Assembly: GCF_002994745.2 (NCBI RefSeq)
Contig: NW_020126818.1
Coordinates: forward strand, 434,001 to 498,000
Length of the DNA: 64,000 nt
Direction: 5' to 3'
From: Rosa chinensis
Lineage: Eukaryota; Streptophyta; Magnoliopsida; Rosales; Rosaceae
The notes beneath the pieces are model-generated. The model had not been told where the DNA came from, did no database searches, and saw only the letters and a program-made list of their open reading frames with translations. Every line of letters begins with the position of its first letter. The stretch's first letter is position 1. This document shows, one piece after another, positions 1 to 12,600 of this stretch. The position numbers and the translations under genes are program-made.

Positions 1-2
1 GG

Positions 3-1682
3 AAGGACAAGCTACCCTATGCCATCTACTACGCCTCAAGGACTCTCAATGATGCACAAATGAACTACTCCACCACAGAGAAAGAGCTCCTTGCAGTTGT
101 CTTTGCCCTTGAGAAGTTTCGCTCTTATTTGCTTGGTACAAAAGTTACTATCTTTACTGACCATGCAGCTTTGAAATACTTGATGACCAAGAAAGAGGCG
201 AAACCAAGGCTCATCAGATGGATCCTACTCTTGCAAGAATTCGACGTGGAAATCAAGGACAAGAAGGGTAGTGAAAACGTGGTAGCTGACCACTTGAGTC
301 GTTTGGTGCACGCAGAAGACCGTCTCCCTCTGGTGGAGACATTTCCAGACTAGCAACTCTTTGGAATCCAGGTAAGTGAACCATGGTATGCAGACATTGT
401 GAATTATATTGTGTCTAGAAAGATTCCTGATACCATGTCACGTGCTCATAGGGATAGGCTTAAGAAAACTGTTAAGCAATATGTTTGGGATGAACCTTAT
501 TTGTGGAAGTATTGCTCTGATCAATTGATTAGGAGATGTGTGCCTGAACATGAACATAATGCTATACTTTCTTTTTGCCACTCCAAAGCATGTGGGGGAC
601 ACTTTGGGTCTAAGAAGACTGCGTTTAAGGTGCTAGAGTCTGGGTTCTATTGGCCAACATTATTTAGGGATGCACATGCCTATTGTTTAACTTGTGATAA
701 GTGCCAAAGAACAGGAAATCTAGGTCCTAGAGATCAAATGCCATTGTCCAATATAATAACTGTTGAAATATTTGATGTCTGGGGTATAGATTTCATGGGA
801 CCTTTCCCTTCATCTTTTGGGTTTCTCTATATCTTACTGGCAGTGGACTATGTTTCCAAATGGGTGGAAGCAAAGGCCACTAGAACTAATGACTCTAAGG
901 TTGTTGCAGATTTTATCAAGTCTAACATCTTTAGCAGGTTTGGAATGCCTAGAGTTCTCATTAGTGATGGAGGATCCCATTTTTGCAATCGGACGATTGA
1001 GGCTCTCTTGAAGAGATATGATGTCACACATAAGGTTTCTACACCTTATCACCCACAAACTAGTGGGCAGGCTGAGGTCTCTAATCGTCAGATTAAGGGG
1101 ATATTGGAGAAGACTGTGAACCCCAACAGGAAGGACTGGTCCTTGCGTCTAGAGGATGCTTTGTGGGCCTACAGAACTGCATACAAAACTCCCATAGGTA
1201 TGTCACCATATCGAATTGTCTATGGCAAACCATGCCATTTACCTGTGGAGTTGGAGCACAAAGCTTGGTGGGCTGTGAAGCAGTTCAACATGGATATGGA
1301 TGCAGCTGGGCTTCATAGGAAGTTGCAATTGCAAGAGTTAGAGGAGATAAGGAATGATGCCTTTGAAAGTGCTAAAATTTACAAGGATAAGACTAAGGCA
1401 TTCCATGACAAAATGATTCGAAGAAAGACTTTTGTTGTGGGTCAAAAAGTTCTTCTCTTCCATTCTCGTCTCAAACTCTTCCCAGGTAAGCTTCGTTCTC
1501 GTTGGATTGGACCTTTTGTTATCACTCATGTGTTTCCTCATGGAGCTGTGCAGATAAAGAGTGAACATACAAGCAACGAGTTCAAAGTGAATGGCCATCG
1601 CTTGAAGCCTTACTATGAGGCATTTGTGGAACATGAAGTGGAGGATGTACCCCTCCAAAACGTTCCAAACCCTGAGGATTAA
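3..1682 (+). pseudogene. pol: Element A pol, RNase H to integrase, with one nonsense codon
   Basis: The reading frame is open from position 3 and belongs to the C-terminal part of a retroelement polyprotein. RNase H comes first ([17 protein letters not shown], then [10 protein letters not shown]). Integrase follows, with an HHCC zinc-binding region ([10 protein letters not shown] ... CLTCDKC), the catalytic Asp in DFMGPFPSS, the second Asp in SDGGSHFCN, and the Glu in [12 protein letters not shown]. The protein ends NVPNPED. A TAG at 351-353 interrupts the frame between RNase H and integrase, where copy E has GAG. After the stop the same frame continues to 1682, so this is one point mutation and not a frameshift. 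The copy would yield no integrase unless the stop is read through. Confidence 0.93.
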
Positions 1683-2756
1683 ATGGAGGTACAAGTCTAG
1701 GCTGAAAGACTATAAACATTAAGCGCTGCTTGGGAGGCAACCCAATTCTGAAGTAGCTGTGGAGGAGTCATCAACGCAGATTTGTTTTATCTCTCCCTTT
1801 TACTTCTCCAATTTTTCTTTATGTTGGTAGTCATTTTCGTAAATTTCATCCCTATATGCTTAAGTGTTCCATTGCATGCTTTTTATTGATTACATTGAGG
1901 ACAATGCAATATTTAAGTGTGGGGGAAGGGATTTACACTTTTGTCTTGAGTCATATATATTGAAAAATACAAAAAAATTGAAAAATGTCAAAAATTTAAA
2001 AATTTTCGTTGCTTTTGTTTTTGTTTTGAGTCTTAGGATGCCCTTTCAACTGTCTAGGATGATTCTATATCTCTGAAATCATGATTAAAAGAGGATCACA
2101 AAATTGAGATGATTTTAAAATGGTATTCTTTGGTTAATTGAGATATATGAGATATATATGCATGTGTAGTGGATATGGATTTCGAAACTTTGGTACAGAA
2201 AATATGAGCATGTTAAGATGAGTTTTGATTCATAAAAACCCATGTGAGATAATTGAGCCCATGTCCCTTTTTCTTGGAGTAAAATGAAAAATATATTCTT
2301 ATTTTCTTGGCGATGTTTTGATGATCTCATTATTCTTTCATTTGATTGACTGCTTGCCATAGATTAAGTTTGATGGACTAGAGAATGCTAGAATTCACTC
2401 TTGTGCTTGTTGAGACGTTTGTCAATACATGGCCCTGATTCTGGAAGGGATAGAGGTACCCTAGGAATTTCCACCATTGCCAAATAAACCTGTGTCCCTA
2501 ATTGTGCCCGTCGTGGGACTCCCCTAGATAAGCCCCTTTGAGCCTACATTGAGCCTTTTCATTCATCACCCTTAAAACCCTTAACCATGAAGCTTAGTAT
2601 AGTTAAAACCCTACCCTTTGTTCTAAGAACTTAGTGGAGCTATCTTTTGAGACATACTTCGTGGGTTTGGTGCTAAGGATGAAAATTGAGAAGAGGTGAA
2701 AGTTAAAGTGTGGGGGTAGACTTGTCCATAAAAGAAAAATATATGAAAAAGCCGAG

Positions 2757-2795
<39 letters not shown>

Positions 2796-3671
2796 TATAC
2801 GGCTAAAAAGAAAGAAAGAAAAATGTTTATGGATTTTAGTCCCCCATACTTGGTGATTTTGGAGTTTACGTTGAACTGAAGGCCCACTACAGAAAAATTT
2901 GGCCTTTGTCCATTCACTATAGTTCAAGGGAAGTTTACAATGAAGATTGGGCCCAACATGAAGACATTAGGCCCCTTTTATGTTACCTCTAGGGAAAGTG
3001 ACGTTTTTGCAATACCTTGGTGGATTTCTTGAGGTCTCTACATCTACATATGCTCTGCTAGGTTTTTAGGACACTTTGATAAATCCTTACCTTTCATTTC
3101 CTTAAACCTTAAGCCCTAGCCCCATTACAACCCTTGATAAGACCTTCTTGATCCTTAAGATGGGACAGCCTTTGATGTGGAGATGAGTTACAAGAGTTGA
3201 ACCTATGGCTTGGGTCCATCTGTGCAAGTAGTTGGTATCCTTCATGAGATCTTTAAAGAAAATTATACATGTGCTTTCGTTTCTTGAATTATGTGATATA
3301 CTTGCTATCTTTCACATATACTTGAGTGTATAAGCTTTTAAGCATTGCCATGATCTGAGAGAAGAAAGAGTGGATATAACTTGTGAGGAGTTGAATCAGA
3401 CTTGTTTGAAACATGCTTAACAGAAACCATCACCATTGTTTCAACCAAGTCCTACTTGTGTATATGTAAGTTATGTGTTTTAATTAACTCTCGAATGCCT
3501 AACATTGAATTTTGGTTAAGTGCTAATCTTGGTGTTATGAAAGTAAGAGATTGCTGAGACAAATAGTTGAAGGGCAATAGAGTCATTGTTTTTGTCAAGT
3601 CTTTAAATTTTCGTTGAGTCTTAGTGTGTGTCTTAGTTTGATTTTGCTAAGGGACTAGCAAAAGCTAAGTG
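1683..3671 (+). other. Element A post-pol non-coding region
   Basis: This stretch of about 2 kb separates pol from the PPT. Several Athila elements carry an envelope-like ORF here. I find only frames of about 70-120 codons, many antisense, and no membrane protein. The region is conserved in B, C, D, E1, E and H. Landmarks are a small hairpin after the pol stop (GTCT 1695-1698 with AGAC 1707-1710), a conserved 24-nt block at 1721-1744, AAGTGTGGGGG at 1915-1925 and 2706-2716, and an A run at 2757-2793. Confidence 0.8.
2757..2793 (+). repeat. A37 homopolymer in the post-pol region
   Basis: An uninterrupted run of A. Sister copies carry shorter A/T-rich tracts at the same place, for example T-rich 41320-41342 on the opposite strand of E1 and 42951-42965 in E. 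It is a length-variable site of the family and not an integrated poly(A) tail. Confidence 0.85.
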
Positions 3672-3682
3672 TGGGGGAATTT
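3672..3682 (+). promoter_or_regulatory. Polypurine tract of element A
   Basis: GTGGGGGAATT sits directly against the TGATAGG start of the 3' LTR. This is the expected place for the plus-strand DNA primer in reverse transcription. The same tract flanks the 3' LTRs of C, D and H. Confidence 0.85.
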
Positions 3683-5964
3683 GATAGGAGCATTTTAATG
3701 CGACGTTTTAACTGCATTTCCCTACACTTTTCTGCGCCATTTCCTTGAAAAATCCCTGTTTGGGAAAGTTTCCATTCTTTGATTGGGAAAGTTCCTTATT
3801 GTAGAAAGTTTCCATTTTTGTCTTCATTTTTCATTTCTCATTTTTCATTTCTCATTTCTGGAAAGTTTCTATTTTTCATTTTTAGTAAGTTTCTATTTTC
3901 ATTTTTTAGAAAGTTTCTATTTTAAGTATAGTTTCTATTTTCAGGACCTCCGAGCTAGAAAGTGGAAATGAACGCATGAATGGAAAGAGGAGCTTGCGAA
4001 CATCAAGACGAACGAACATGAGAGAAAATGGCCCACACATTTGAGCAGAAATGAAGAAACAAGCTTTCCTAGTCCAACCAGGAAATCCTACAAAATGGAG
4101 GAAGGCTTCCCTAGCAAGTTTCCAACGCAACCATGAAAAAGAAATGGAAAAATATTGTGTTTTGCGTTGGAAAATGAGAAGGCTTGAAGATGAAGCAACG
4201 AGGCCCAAGAACTCTTTGGATTTTCGGCAAATTGGATAAAGGCCCATCAAAGCCCATATATTTAGGGTTTATGACGCATGAATAAACCCTAGGGGAGTGT
4301 TGCCGTTCAAAGCAAGAGAAAAACAAGGAAAGTGGCGTGAAAATCAGAATTATGTGTGGAGATTTTCTAGGGAGATTCTCTAGGGCTATTTTTATGGAAA
4401 GAAAATACTTGGAGATAATCCCTAGAAGTTTTGCCGTGAAAAAGGAAGAGATAAACAAGGGAGGACGCCAAAACCCTAGGGTTTTGGACGGCAAAGATAT
4501 TCCCTAGAGATTTTTAAGGAAAGAGAAAAAGGTGGAGACCAAGGAAAGATCAAAAGAAGTCTAGATACATTCCTACATTCCCTAAAGAGTTTTGGCCGAA
4601 TTTGGAAGCATAAAATCAGAAATTATCTCTTTATTTCGGCAAGAATTATTTAGGGAATTAATATTGGAATTTTGTGATTGGTTGCACCACCTCATAGGGC
4701 TTATGTGGCAAGAATTCATTGGAGGAAATTATGTGGAGGAAGCAAGCACATGCCGTGAACATCTCTAGGGTTTTGGACGGTTTGGACACCTAGGGGCCGT
4801 CCCCTATATATTCCTACACTTTCTCAACGTCAAGAGTTCCAAGTTCCATTCTTTACGTTTACACCTTGAGAAAATAATTCAGAAAACTCTTTAGACTAGC
4901 CGTGCTCCTCTCCATCCTCTAGGGCAACCACGAAGTGCAAGCAAGGCCAAGGAAGAAGAAGACAAGCCGTGCACACCATCCACCCTCCACCTTGAAGATT
5001 GCTTTCGAAATTCAAGAGACCACATCATCACTTCATTCATCTCATCTTCATCACGGTGTAATCCGATTCTCCTTGTACCTTTGCTTTGTATTTTCGTTGG
5101 TTTTGCCTTAGTTGACACATATGTATGAACAAGTATTGTTTTCTGAAATTTTATGATGAATTGTTAATTTTCAGATTCATATATTGCGATTTATGGTTGC
5201 TTTTGTGTGAGTGTTTGATTAAATTTGCATGATAGATAACTTTTGTATTTTAATCTTATGTGGTTGCAAACACTTAGGGTTTTGATATAATTGGTGCTAC
5301 GAATTTAAGAACATGAATCAACTTTTTGGTTTTGTGTTCTTGGATCGATAAGTAGTAAAGGTTTTGTACAAAAACCGAATTTAATCAAAGAAGATTGCAA
5401 TTAGGTGGACTTTTTCATACTAAGTTGCACATTTGAGTTGATAGCCTTTCTAGGTGCTTAATGCGTTAAACATGACATGATTGACTAGCTTTCTAGGGTT
5501 TGATTGCATGTTTGATAGGATTAATCTAGGTGCTTTCGCTTAGGTTAATTAGCATTGAAAGTAAAATATGGGAAATTGTTTGCTTTTGAACGTTTCACAT
5601 GATCAACTCCTCTTGCATGACTATGATGAACAATGATGAACTTGAATCAATTTTAATCATGAGTTTCGACTTTGATCTTTGTTCTTACATTCCATTTATA
5701 TTTTTATGTTTTTGCGTTTTTAATTATTTAGTTAGCTTTTATTTTCGAAAATAGAAAACCAAAATCAAAAATCCCCCCTTTTTCGTAAATATGTATATAT
5801 TTTGTTTTATTTTTGTAAATATTATACTTTGTTTTAATTTTAATTGTTTAATTGTTTGATAATGACAGGTGTACCCTCAATCCCCGGAATAGAACGATCC
5901 CTACTTGCTTATACTACTATGATATTTTTAGGGTTAAATTATGCGCTTGCTTTTAGCCGCATCA
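3683..5964 (+). repeat. Element A 3' LTR (2282 bp)
   Basis: Starts TGATAGGAGC after the PPT and ends GCCGCATCA before the target duplication. The U3 start has a degenerate array of AAGTTTC-type repeats (about 3760-3950). A TATATAT box lies at 4805-4811. U5 holds CAATCCCCGG, complementary to the family PBS, and the LTR ends with a short inverted repeat (ATGCG 5941-5945 with CGCAT 5958-5962). It uses a U5 end different from that of C, E and F. Confidence 0.93.
4805..4811 (+). promoter_or_regulatory. TATA box in element A LTR
   Basis: TATATAT about 1.1 kb into the LTR, preceded by CCCC. The counterpart is at the same relative place in the other family-1 LTRs (8505, 22394 and 29962 on +; 18424, 52554, 60924 and 62623 on -). 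It is the probable core promoter of the element, with U3/R expected some 30 nt downstream. Position and conservation are seen; promoter activity is inferred. Confidence 0.6.
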
Positions 5965-7217
5965 GTAACATAAAAGGGGCCTAGTGTCTTCATGTTGGGC
6001 CCAATCTTCATTGTAGACTTCCCTTGAACTATAGTGGTATGGACAAAGGCCAAATTTTTCTGTAGTGGCCTTCAGTTCAAAGTAAACTCCAAAATCACTA
6101 AGTATGGGGGACTAAAATCCATAAATATTTCTTTCTTTTCTTTCTAGCCGTACACAATTTTTTTTCTTTTCTTTTCATTTTTCACGGCTTTCACATATAT
6201 TTTTTTTTTTTTATGGACAAGTCTACCCCCACACTTGAACTTTCACCTTTTCTCAATTTTCATCCTTAGCATCAAACCCATGTAGTATGTCTCAAAAGAT
6301 AGCTCCACTAAGTTCTTAGAACAAAGGGTAGGGTTGTAACTATACTAAGCTTCATGGTTAAGGATTTTAAGGGTGATGAATGAAAAGGCTTAATGTAGGC
6401 TCAAAGGGGCTTATCTAGGGGGGTCCCACGACGGGCACAAATGGGGACACAAGTTTATATGGCAATGGTGGTAATTCCTAGGATGCCTCTATCCCTTCCA
6501 GAATCAGGACCATGTATTGACAAACGTCTCAACAAGCACAAGAGCGAATTCTAGCATTCTCTAGTCCATCAAACTTAATCTATGGCAAGTAGTCAATCAA
6601 ATGAAAGAATAATGAGATCATCAAAACATCGCCAAGAAAATAAGAATATATTTTCGATTCACTCCAAGAAAAAGGGACATGGCTCAAATATCTCACATGG
6701 CTTTATGAATCAAAACTCATCTTAACATGCTCATATTTTTCATATATCTCAATTAACCAAAGAATACCATGTTTAAGTCATCTCAATTTTGTGATCCTCT
6801 TTTAGTCATGATTTCAGAGATATAGAATCATCCTAGACAGTTGAAAGGGCATCCTAAGACTCAAAACAAGAACAAAAGCAACGAAAATTTTTTAAATTTT
6901 TGACCTTTTTCAATTTTTTTTTGTATTTTTCAATATATGACTCAAAATAAAAGACTAAAAATATATAAATCCCTTCCCCCACACTTAAATATTGCATTGT
7001 CCTCAATGTAATCAATTAAAAGCATGCAATGAAACACTTAAGCATATAGGGATGAAATTTACGAAAAGAATTATAAAACAAAGAAGAATTTGAGAAGTAA
7101 AAGGGAGAGAGAAAGCAAATCTGCGTTGACGACTCCTCCACAGCTACTTCAGAATTGGGTTGCCTCCCAAGCAGCGCTTAATGTTTATAGTCTTTCAGCC
7201 TAGACTTGTACCTCCTT
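5965..7217 (-). other. Element B post-pol non-coding region (part)
   Basis: Reverse-complement counterpart of about 1683-2990 of element A. It has the same landmarks: the conserved block after the pol stop (near 7155-7180), the CCCCCACACTT motifs (complement of AAGTGTGGGGG), and a T-rich tract near 6200. It is cut at 5965 by the insertion of A. No credible ORF is present. Confidence 0.82.
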
Positions 7218-7745
7218 TTAATCCTCAGGGTTTGGAACATTTTGGAGGGGTACATCCTCCACTTCATGTTCCACAAATGCCTCATAGTAAGGCTTCAAGC
7301 GATGGCCATTCACTTTGAACTCGTTGCCTGTTTGTTCACTCTTTATCTGCACAGCTCCATGAGGAAACACATGAGTGATAACAAAAGGCCCAATCCAACG
7401 AGAACGAAGCTTACCTGGGAAGAGTTTGAGACGAGAATGGAAGAGAAGAACTTTTTGACCCACAACAAAAGTCTTCCTTCGAATCATTTTATCATGGAAT
7501 GCCTTAGTCTTATCCTTGTAAATCTTAGCACTTTCGAAGGCATCATTCCTAATCTCCTCTAACTCTTGCAATTGCAACTTCCTATGAAGCCCAGCTGCAT
7601 CAATATCCATGTTGAACTGCTTCACAGCCCACCAAGCTCTATGCTCTAACTCCATAGGTAAATGGCAAGGTTTGCCATAGACAATTCGATATGGTGACAT
7701 ACCTATGGGAGTTTTGTATGCAGTTCTGTAGGCCCACAAAGCATC
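7218..7745 (-). pseudogene. pol: Element B pol, integrase C-terminal part
   Basis: The frame from [11 protein letters not shown] to the terminal NVPNPED encodes the end of the integrase core and the C-terminal domain ([20 protein letters not shown], then RWIGPFVI). It is separated from the rest of the polyprotein by the solo LTR at 7746-9668. The junction codons lie inside the duplicated GCATC, so removing the LTR and one GCATC gives the continuous frame seen in copy E. Confidence 0.93.
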
Positions 7746-9673
7746 TGATAGGAGCATTTTTATGCGACGTTTTAATAATTATTTCCTCATATTTTTCTTA
7801 GTTATTTCCTTTATTTAATCATTTTTAATTTAATTTTTATTTTCTAGGTACCTTGGAATAAATGGAGCTGAAATGAAGAAATGGAGTTTTCCTGGTCCGA
7901 CTAGGAATCCCAGTCAACGCAGGAATCCTGATGCGGCTAGGAAACCTGAAGGCATTAGGAGACCACATGATGACGTGGGAGATATTATGGGGAATTAAAG
8001 CTGATTTTGCCATGGGAAATTATGGAGTTAATGTCAAAAATCAAGAGAGGATCAAGGATAATGATGCCATGGAGAGATTTAAGGGAGAAAAAGTCCAAAA
8101 CAAGTCCAGATTCATTCCTATTTTCACTCAAGAGTATTTTGGCCGAAAATTAAGAGAAAAATCAGATTAAATCTTGGGAAAATCAGCAATAATATATTTG
8201 GAAAGATTATGGGATTTATTTTGGAGGCTTCTGATTGGCTGGATGACTCAACAGAGCTGACATGGCATTCTGTGATTGGTCGAAGCTGTGTGGCATGATT
8301 GGATAGTTATTTGAGGAGATAAATCAGAAAATAATCATGCAATTAATTCAAAAATAATCTCGCTAAATCAAGGTGTTAAATTGGAGGTTTCTTATTGGTT
8401 GGATGACATAGCAGAGCTGACGTGGCATTAATTCATTGGTTGGAGCTGTGTGGTGCAACCAGAAAATTCCTTGGAAATTAAATTCATGAAGCCTTGCCTG
8501 CTCCTATATATACCCACCTCTTTGACGTTGAGAAGGGTTCCTCTCCCCCATACAATTTACACTTTAGAAAAAAATCAGAAAATCTTCTTAGCATAGCCGT
8601 GAGTTTCTCCATCCTCTAGTCATCTCCACGAGTTCAAGCAAGGCCAAGGGAGAAGAAGCATAGCCGTGAGCATCCATCATCCATCTCCAACCTTGAAGCT
8701 TGCTTTCGAGATTCAAGAGACCACCACATCAATCGTTCATCACCATCCCTATCTTACGGTGTAATCCGATTCTCCTTTGTAACCTTTGCTTTGAATTTCG
8801 TTGGTTATGAACTAGTTGACATATGTGTTTGAACAAATATTAATTTCTGGAATTTTTATGATTAATTGAGAATTTTCAGATTCATAATTATTGTGATTCG
8901 AGAGTTGCTTATGTGAGTTTGTTTAATTAAATTTGCGTTATAGATAACTTTTGTATTTTAATCTTATGTGGTTGCAAACACTTAGGGTTTCGATATAATT
9001 GGTGCTAGGTTTAAGAACATGAAATCGACTTTTCGTTTTGTGTAAACTTGAATCAAAGTAGTAAAGGTTTTGTACAAAGATCGAATTTAATTAACGAGGA
9101 TTGCAATTAGGTGGACTTTTCCATACTAAGTTGTACACTTGAGTTGATAGCCTTTCTCTATGTGTAATGCGTTAAACATGACATGATTGACTAGCTTTCT
9201 AGGGTTTGATTGCATGTTTGATAGGATTAATCTAGGTGCTTTCGCTTAGGTTAATTAGCATTGAAAAGTAAAAAATGGGAATTCATTTGCTTTCGAATGT
9301 TTCACATGATCAACTCCTTTCTCATGACTTAGATGAACAATATTAGGGTTTGAGTCAATTTTAATCATATGTTTCGATTTTGATCTTTGTTCTCTCATTC
9401 CATCTTTGTTTTTATGTTTTTGCATTTTAATTGTTTTCTTTACTTAATTTATTTTCGAAAAACCAAAAACAAAATCCCCCCTTTTTTGTGTACAATGTTT
9501 ATAGTTGTGAATATCTTTGTGAATATTATACTTTGTTTTAATTTTAATTGTTTAATTGTTTGACAATGACAGGTGTACCCTCAATCCCCGGAATAGAACG
9601 ATCCCTATTTATTACGTACTACTAATGACATTTCAGGGTTAAATTATGCGCTTCCTCAGAGCGTATCAGCATC
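7741..9673 (+). mobile_element. Solo LTR inserted in element B integrase, TSD GCATC
   Basis: A single LTR at 7746-9668 (1923 bp), starting TGATAGGAGC and ending GCGTATCA, is flanked by direct repeats GCATC at 7741-7745 and 9669-9673. Nothing internal remains. This is the expected product of recombination between the two LTRs of a complete insertion. It is a diverged subfamily: about 400 bp shorter than the C or E LTRs, with AATAATTATTTCC in U3 instead of the AAGTTTC array. A TATATATA box lies at 8505-8512. The terminal inverted repeat is ATGCGCT 9646-9652 with AGCGTAT 9660-9666, one G-U pair. Confidence 0.95.
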
Positions 9674-12600
9674 CTCTAGACGCAAGGACCAGTCCTTCCT
9701 GTTGGGGTTCACAGTCTTCTCCAATATCCCCTTGATCTGGCGATTAGAGACCTCCGCCTGCCCACTAGTTTGGGGGTGATAAGGTGTAGAAACCTTATGT
9801 GTCACATCATATCTCTTCAAGAGAGCCTCAATCGTCCTATTGCAAAAATGGGATCCACCATCACTAATGAGAACTCTAGGCATTCCAAACCTGCTAAAGA
9901 TGTTAGACTTGATAAAATCTGCAACAACCTTAGAGTCATTAGTTCTAGTGGCCTTTGCTTCCACCCATTTGGAAACATAGTCCACTGCAAGTAAGATATA
10001 TATGAACCCAAAAGATGATGGGAAAGGTCCCATGAAATCTATACCCCAAACATCAAAGATTTCAACAGTTATGATATTAGTCAAGGGCATTTGATCTCTA
10101 GGGCCTAGGTTTCCTGTTCTTTGGCACTTATCACAAGTTAAACAATAGGCATGTGCATCCCTAAACAATGTTGGCCAATAGAACCCAGACTCTAGTACCT
10201 TAAACGCAGTCTTCTTAGACCCAAAGTGTCCCCCACATGCTTTAGAATGGCAAAACGAAAGTATAGCATTATGTTCATGTTCAGGCACACATCTTCTAAT
10301 CAATTGATCAGAACAATATTTCCATAGGTAAGGTTCATCCCAAACATAGTGCTTAACAGTTTTCTTAAGCCTATCTCTATGAGCACGTGACATGGTATCA
10401 GGAATCTTCCTAGACACAATATAGTTCACAATATCTGCATACCATGGTTCACTTACCTGAAGTCCAAAGAGTTGCTCATCTGGAAATGTCTCCACCAGAG
10501 GGAGATGATCTTCTGCATGCACCAAGCGACTCAAGTGGTCAGCTACCACGTTCTCACTACCCTTCTTGTCCTTGATTTCCACGTCGAATTCTTGCAAGAG
10601 TAGGATCCATCTGATGAGCCTTGGTTTCGCCTCCTTCGTGGTCATCAAGTATTTTAAAGCTGCATGGTCAGTAAAGATAGTAACTTTGGTACCAAGTAAA
10701 TAAGAGCGAAACTTCTCAAGGGCAAAGACAACTGCAAGGAGCTCTTTCTCTGTGGTGGAGTAGTTCATTTGTGCATCATTGAGAGTCCTTGAGGCGTAGT
10801 AGATGGCATAGGGTAGCTTGTCCTTCCTTTGCCCCAAAACAGCTCCAACTGCATAGTCAGAGGCATCACACATCAACTCAAAGGGCAAGGACCAATCTGG
10901 AGGTAACATGATGGGGGCAGATGTCAACAACTCCTTAAGCTTGTCAAAAGCTTCTTGACACTCCTTGTCAAAGTGAAAGGGCACATCCTTCTGGAGTAGT
11001 TGACATAAGGGTCTCGAAATCTTAGAGAAGTCCTTGATGAACCTCCTGTAAAAACCTGCATGGCCAAGGAAAGAACGAATCTCTCTCACAGAAGTGGGAG
11101 AGGGTAAGTGACGCACAATATCCACCTTGGCCTTATCAACCTCTATACCCCTAGTAGAGACAATATGTCCTAGAACTATCCCTTGTTGAACCATAAAATG
11201 GCATTTTTCCCAATTAAGTACAAGGTTAGTTTCCATGCAACGTTTCAAAATTATCTCCAGATTATTAAGACAATCATCAAAATTCTTTCCAAAAACTGAA
11301 AAGTCATCCATGAATACCTCTATGATTTTCTCAATATAATCTGAAAAGATACTTACCATACATCTCTGAAAAGTACCTGGAGCGTTGCAAAGTCCGAAGG
11401 GCATACGTCTATAAGCAAATGTTCCAAAGGGGCAAGTGAAGGTTGTCTTCTCTTGGTCTTCATTTGCAATTGCAATCTGGTTGTAACCAGAGTATCCATC
11501 CAGGAAGCAGTAGTAGTCATGTCCAGCTAGGCGCTCAAGCATCTGATCAATGAATGGCAGAGGAAAGTGGTCTTTCCTTGTAGTTGCGTTGAGCCTTCTA
11601 TAGTCAATGCACACTCTGTGGCCTGTGACTGTCCTTTGGGGCACCAGTTCGTTATCAGCATTCTTGACCACAGTGATCCCAGACTTCTTGGGCACGACCT
11701 GAACTGGGGAGACCCACTTGGAGTCAGAAATAGGGTAGATTACCCCACAATCAAGGAGTTTGATAACCTCCTTCTTCACAACTTCCATCATTGGAGGGTT
11801 GAGACGACGTTGAGCCTCTCTAGTGGGTTTGGACCCCTCCTCTAGAAGTATCCTATGGACGCAAGTTGTAGGGATGATTCCCTTGATGTCCGCCAATGTC
11901 CATCCTATGGCGGTCTTGTGTTGCTTCAACATTTCCACCAACTTCTCTTCTTGTGGAGTCGTCAGTGCAGAGGACACAATTACTGGTAAGGTCTCCTTGT
12001 CCCCTAAGTAGACATACTTCAAATGGTCTGGAAGAGGTTTTAGCTCAAGTTCTGGGGCCTGGACCACTGAAGGTAAAGTCTTGTTAGTGGATAACTGAAT
12101 GGACAAGGGAGAAACAGACTTACCTAGATAGGGAGATGCCTCAAGGAAGGAGACGTTTTCAATGATTTTCTCCTCACAAGTGTCTTTCAACTTGTCCTCT
12201 GGAATGGTGATTCCTTCCTTTGTATAGCCTACCCCACTCTCAAGGGTAGTGACTAAGGTATCCTCATGCATAATGTCAAACATTTTCTGCGCAAGTTCAT
12301 CCAAAATATCAGTAGAAAAACAATCATGAACCTCTAGGGGATACCTCATGGCTTCAAAAATGTTAAAGCCAATAATGTCACCATCGAACTCCATTGTAAG
12401 TGAACCTTCATACACATCAATCTTCGTCCTAGCTGTCCTTAAGAAAGGACGTCCCAAAAGTAATGGAGTGGAACTCACAGGGGAGTCCTCCATTTCTAAA
12501 ACATAAAAATCTGCTGGGAAGATAAGATGGTTAACTTGTACAAGCACATCCTCCAACAAACCTCTAGGGTATGCATTGGATCTATCAGCTAATTGAATGA

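Larger units (their letters stand above)
1..5964 (+). mobile_element. Element A, 3' part of an Athila-like LTR retrotransposon
   Basis: The visible part holds the end of pol (RNase H and integrase), about 2 kb of non-coding sequence, a PPT and a complete 3' LTR. The 5' LTR, gag, protease and RT lie left of the window. The 5 bases after the LTR (GTAAC, 5965-5969) belong to the post-pol region of element B on the opposite strand. Uninterrupted copies read GAGGTAACATAAAAGG at that site, so A inserted into B and GTAAC is the inferred target duplication. Its left copy is outside the window. Confidence 0.93.

Noticed and set aside
1864..2076. Recurring frame of about 70 codons behind pol (also near 27023, 32820, 42025 and 43623)
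   Set aside because: It recurs because the region is a repeat. Copies differ by indels, the product is low-complexity Lys/Phe-rich, and the frame overlaps the AAGTGTGGGGG motif. I see no sign of protein-level selection.
3783..3971. Phe/Ser-rich open frame in the LTR
   Set aside because: It is the translation of the pyrimidine-rich U3 array, with no coding character.
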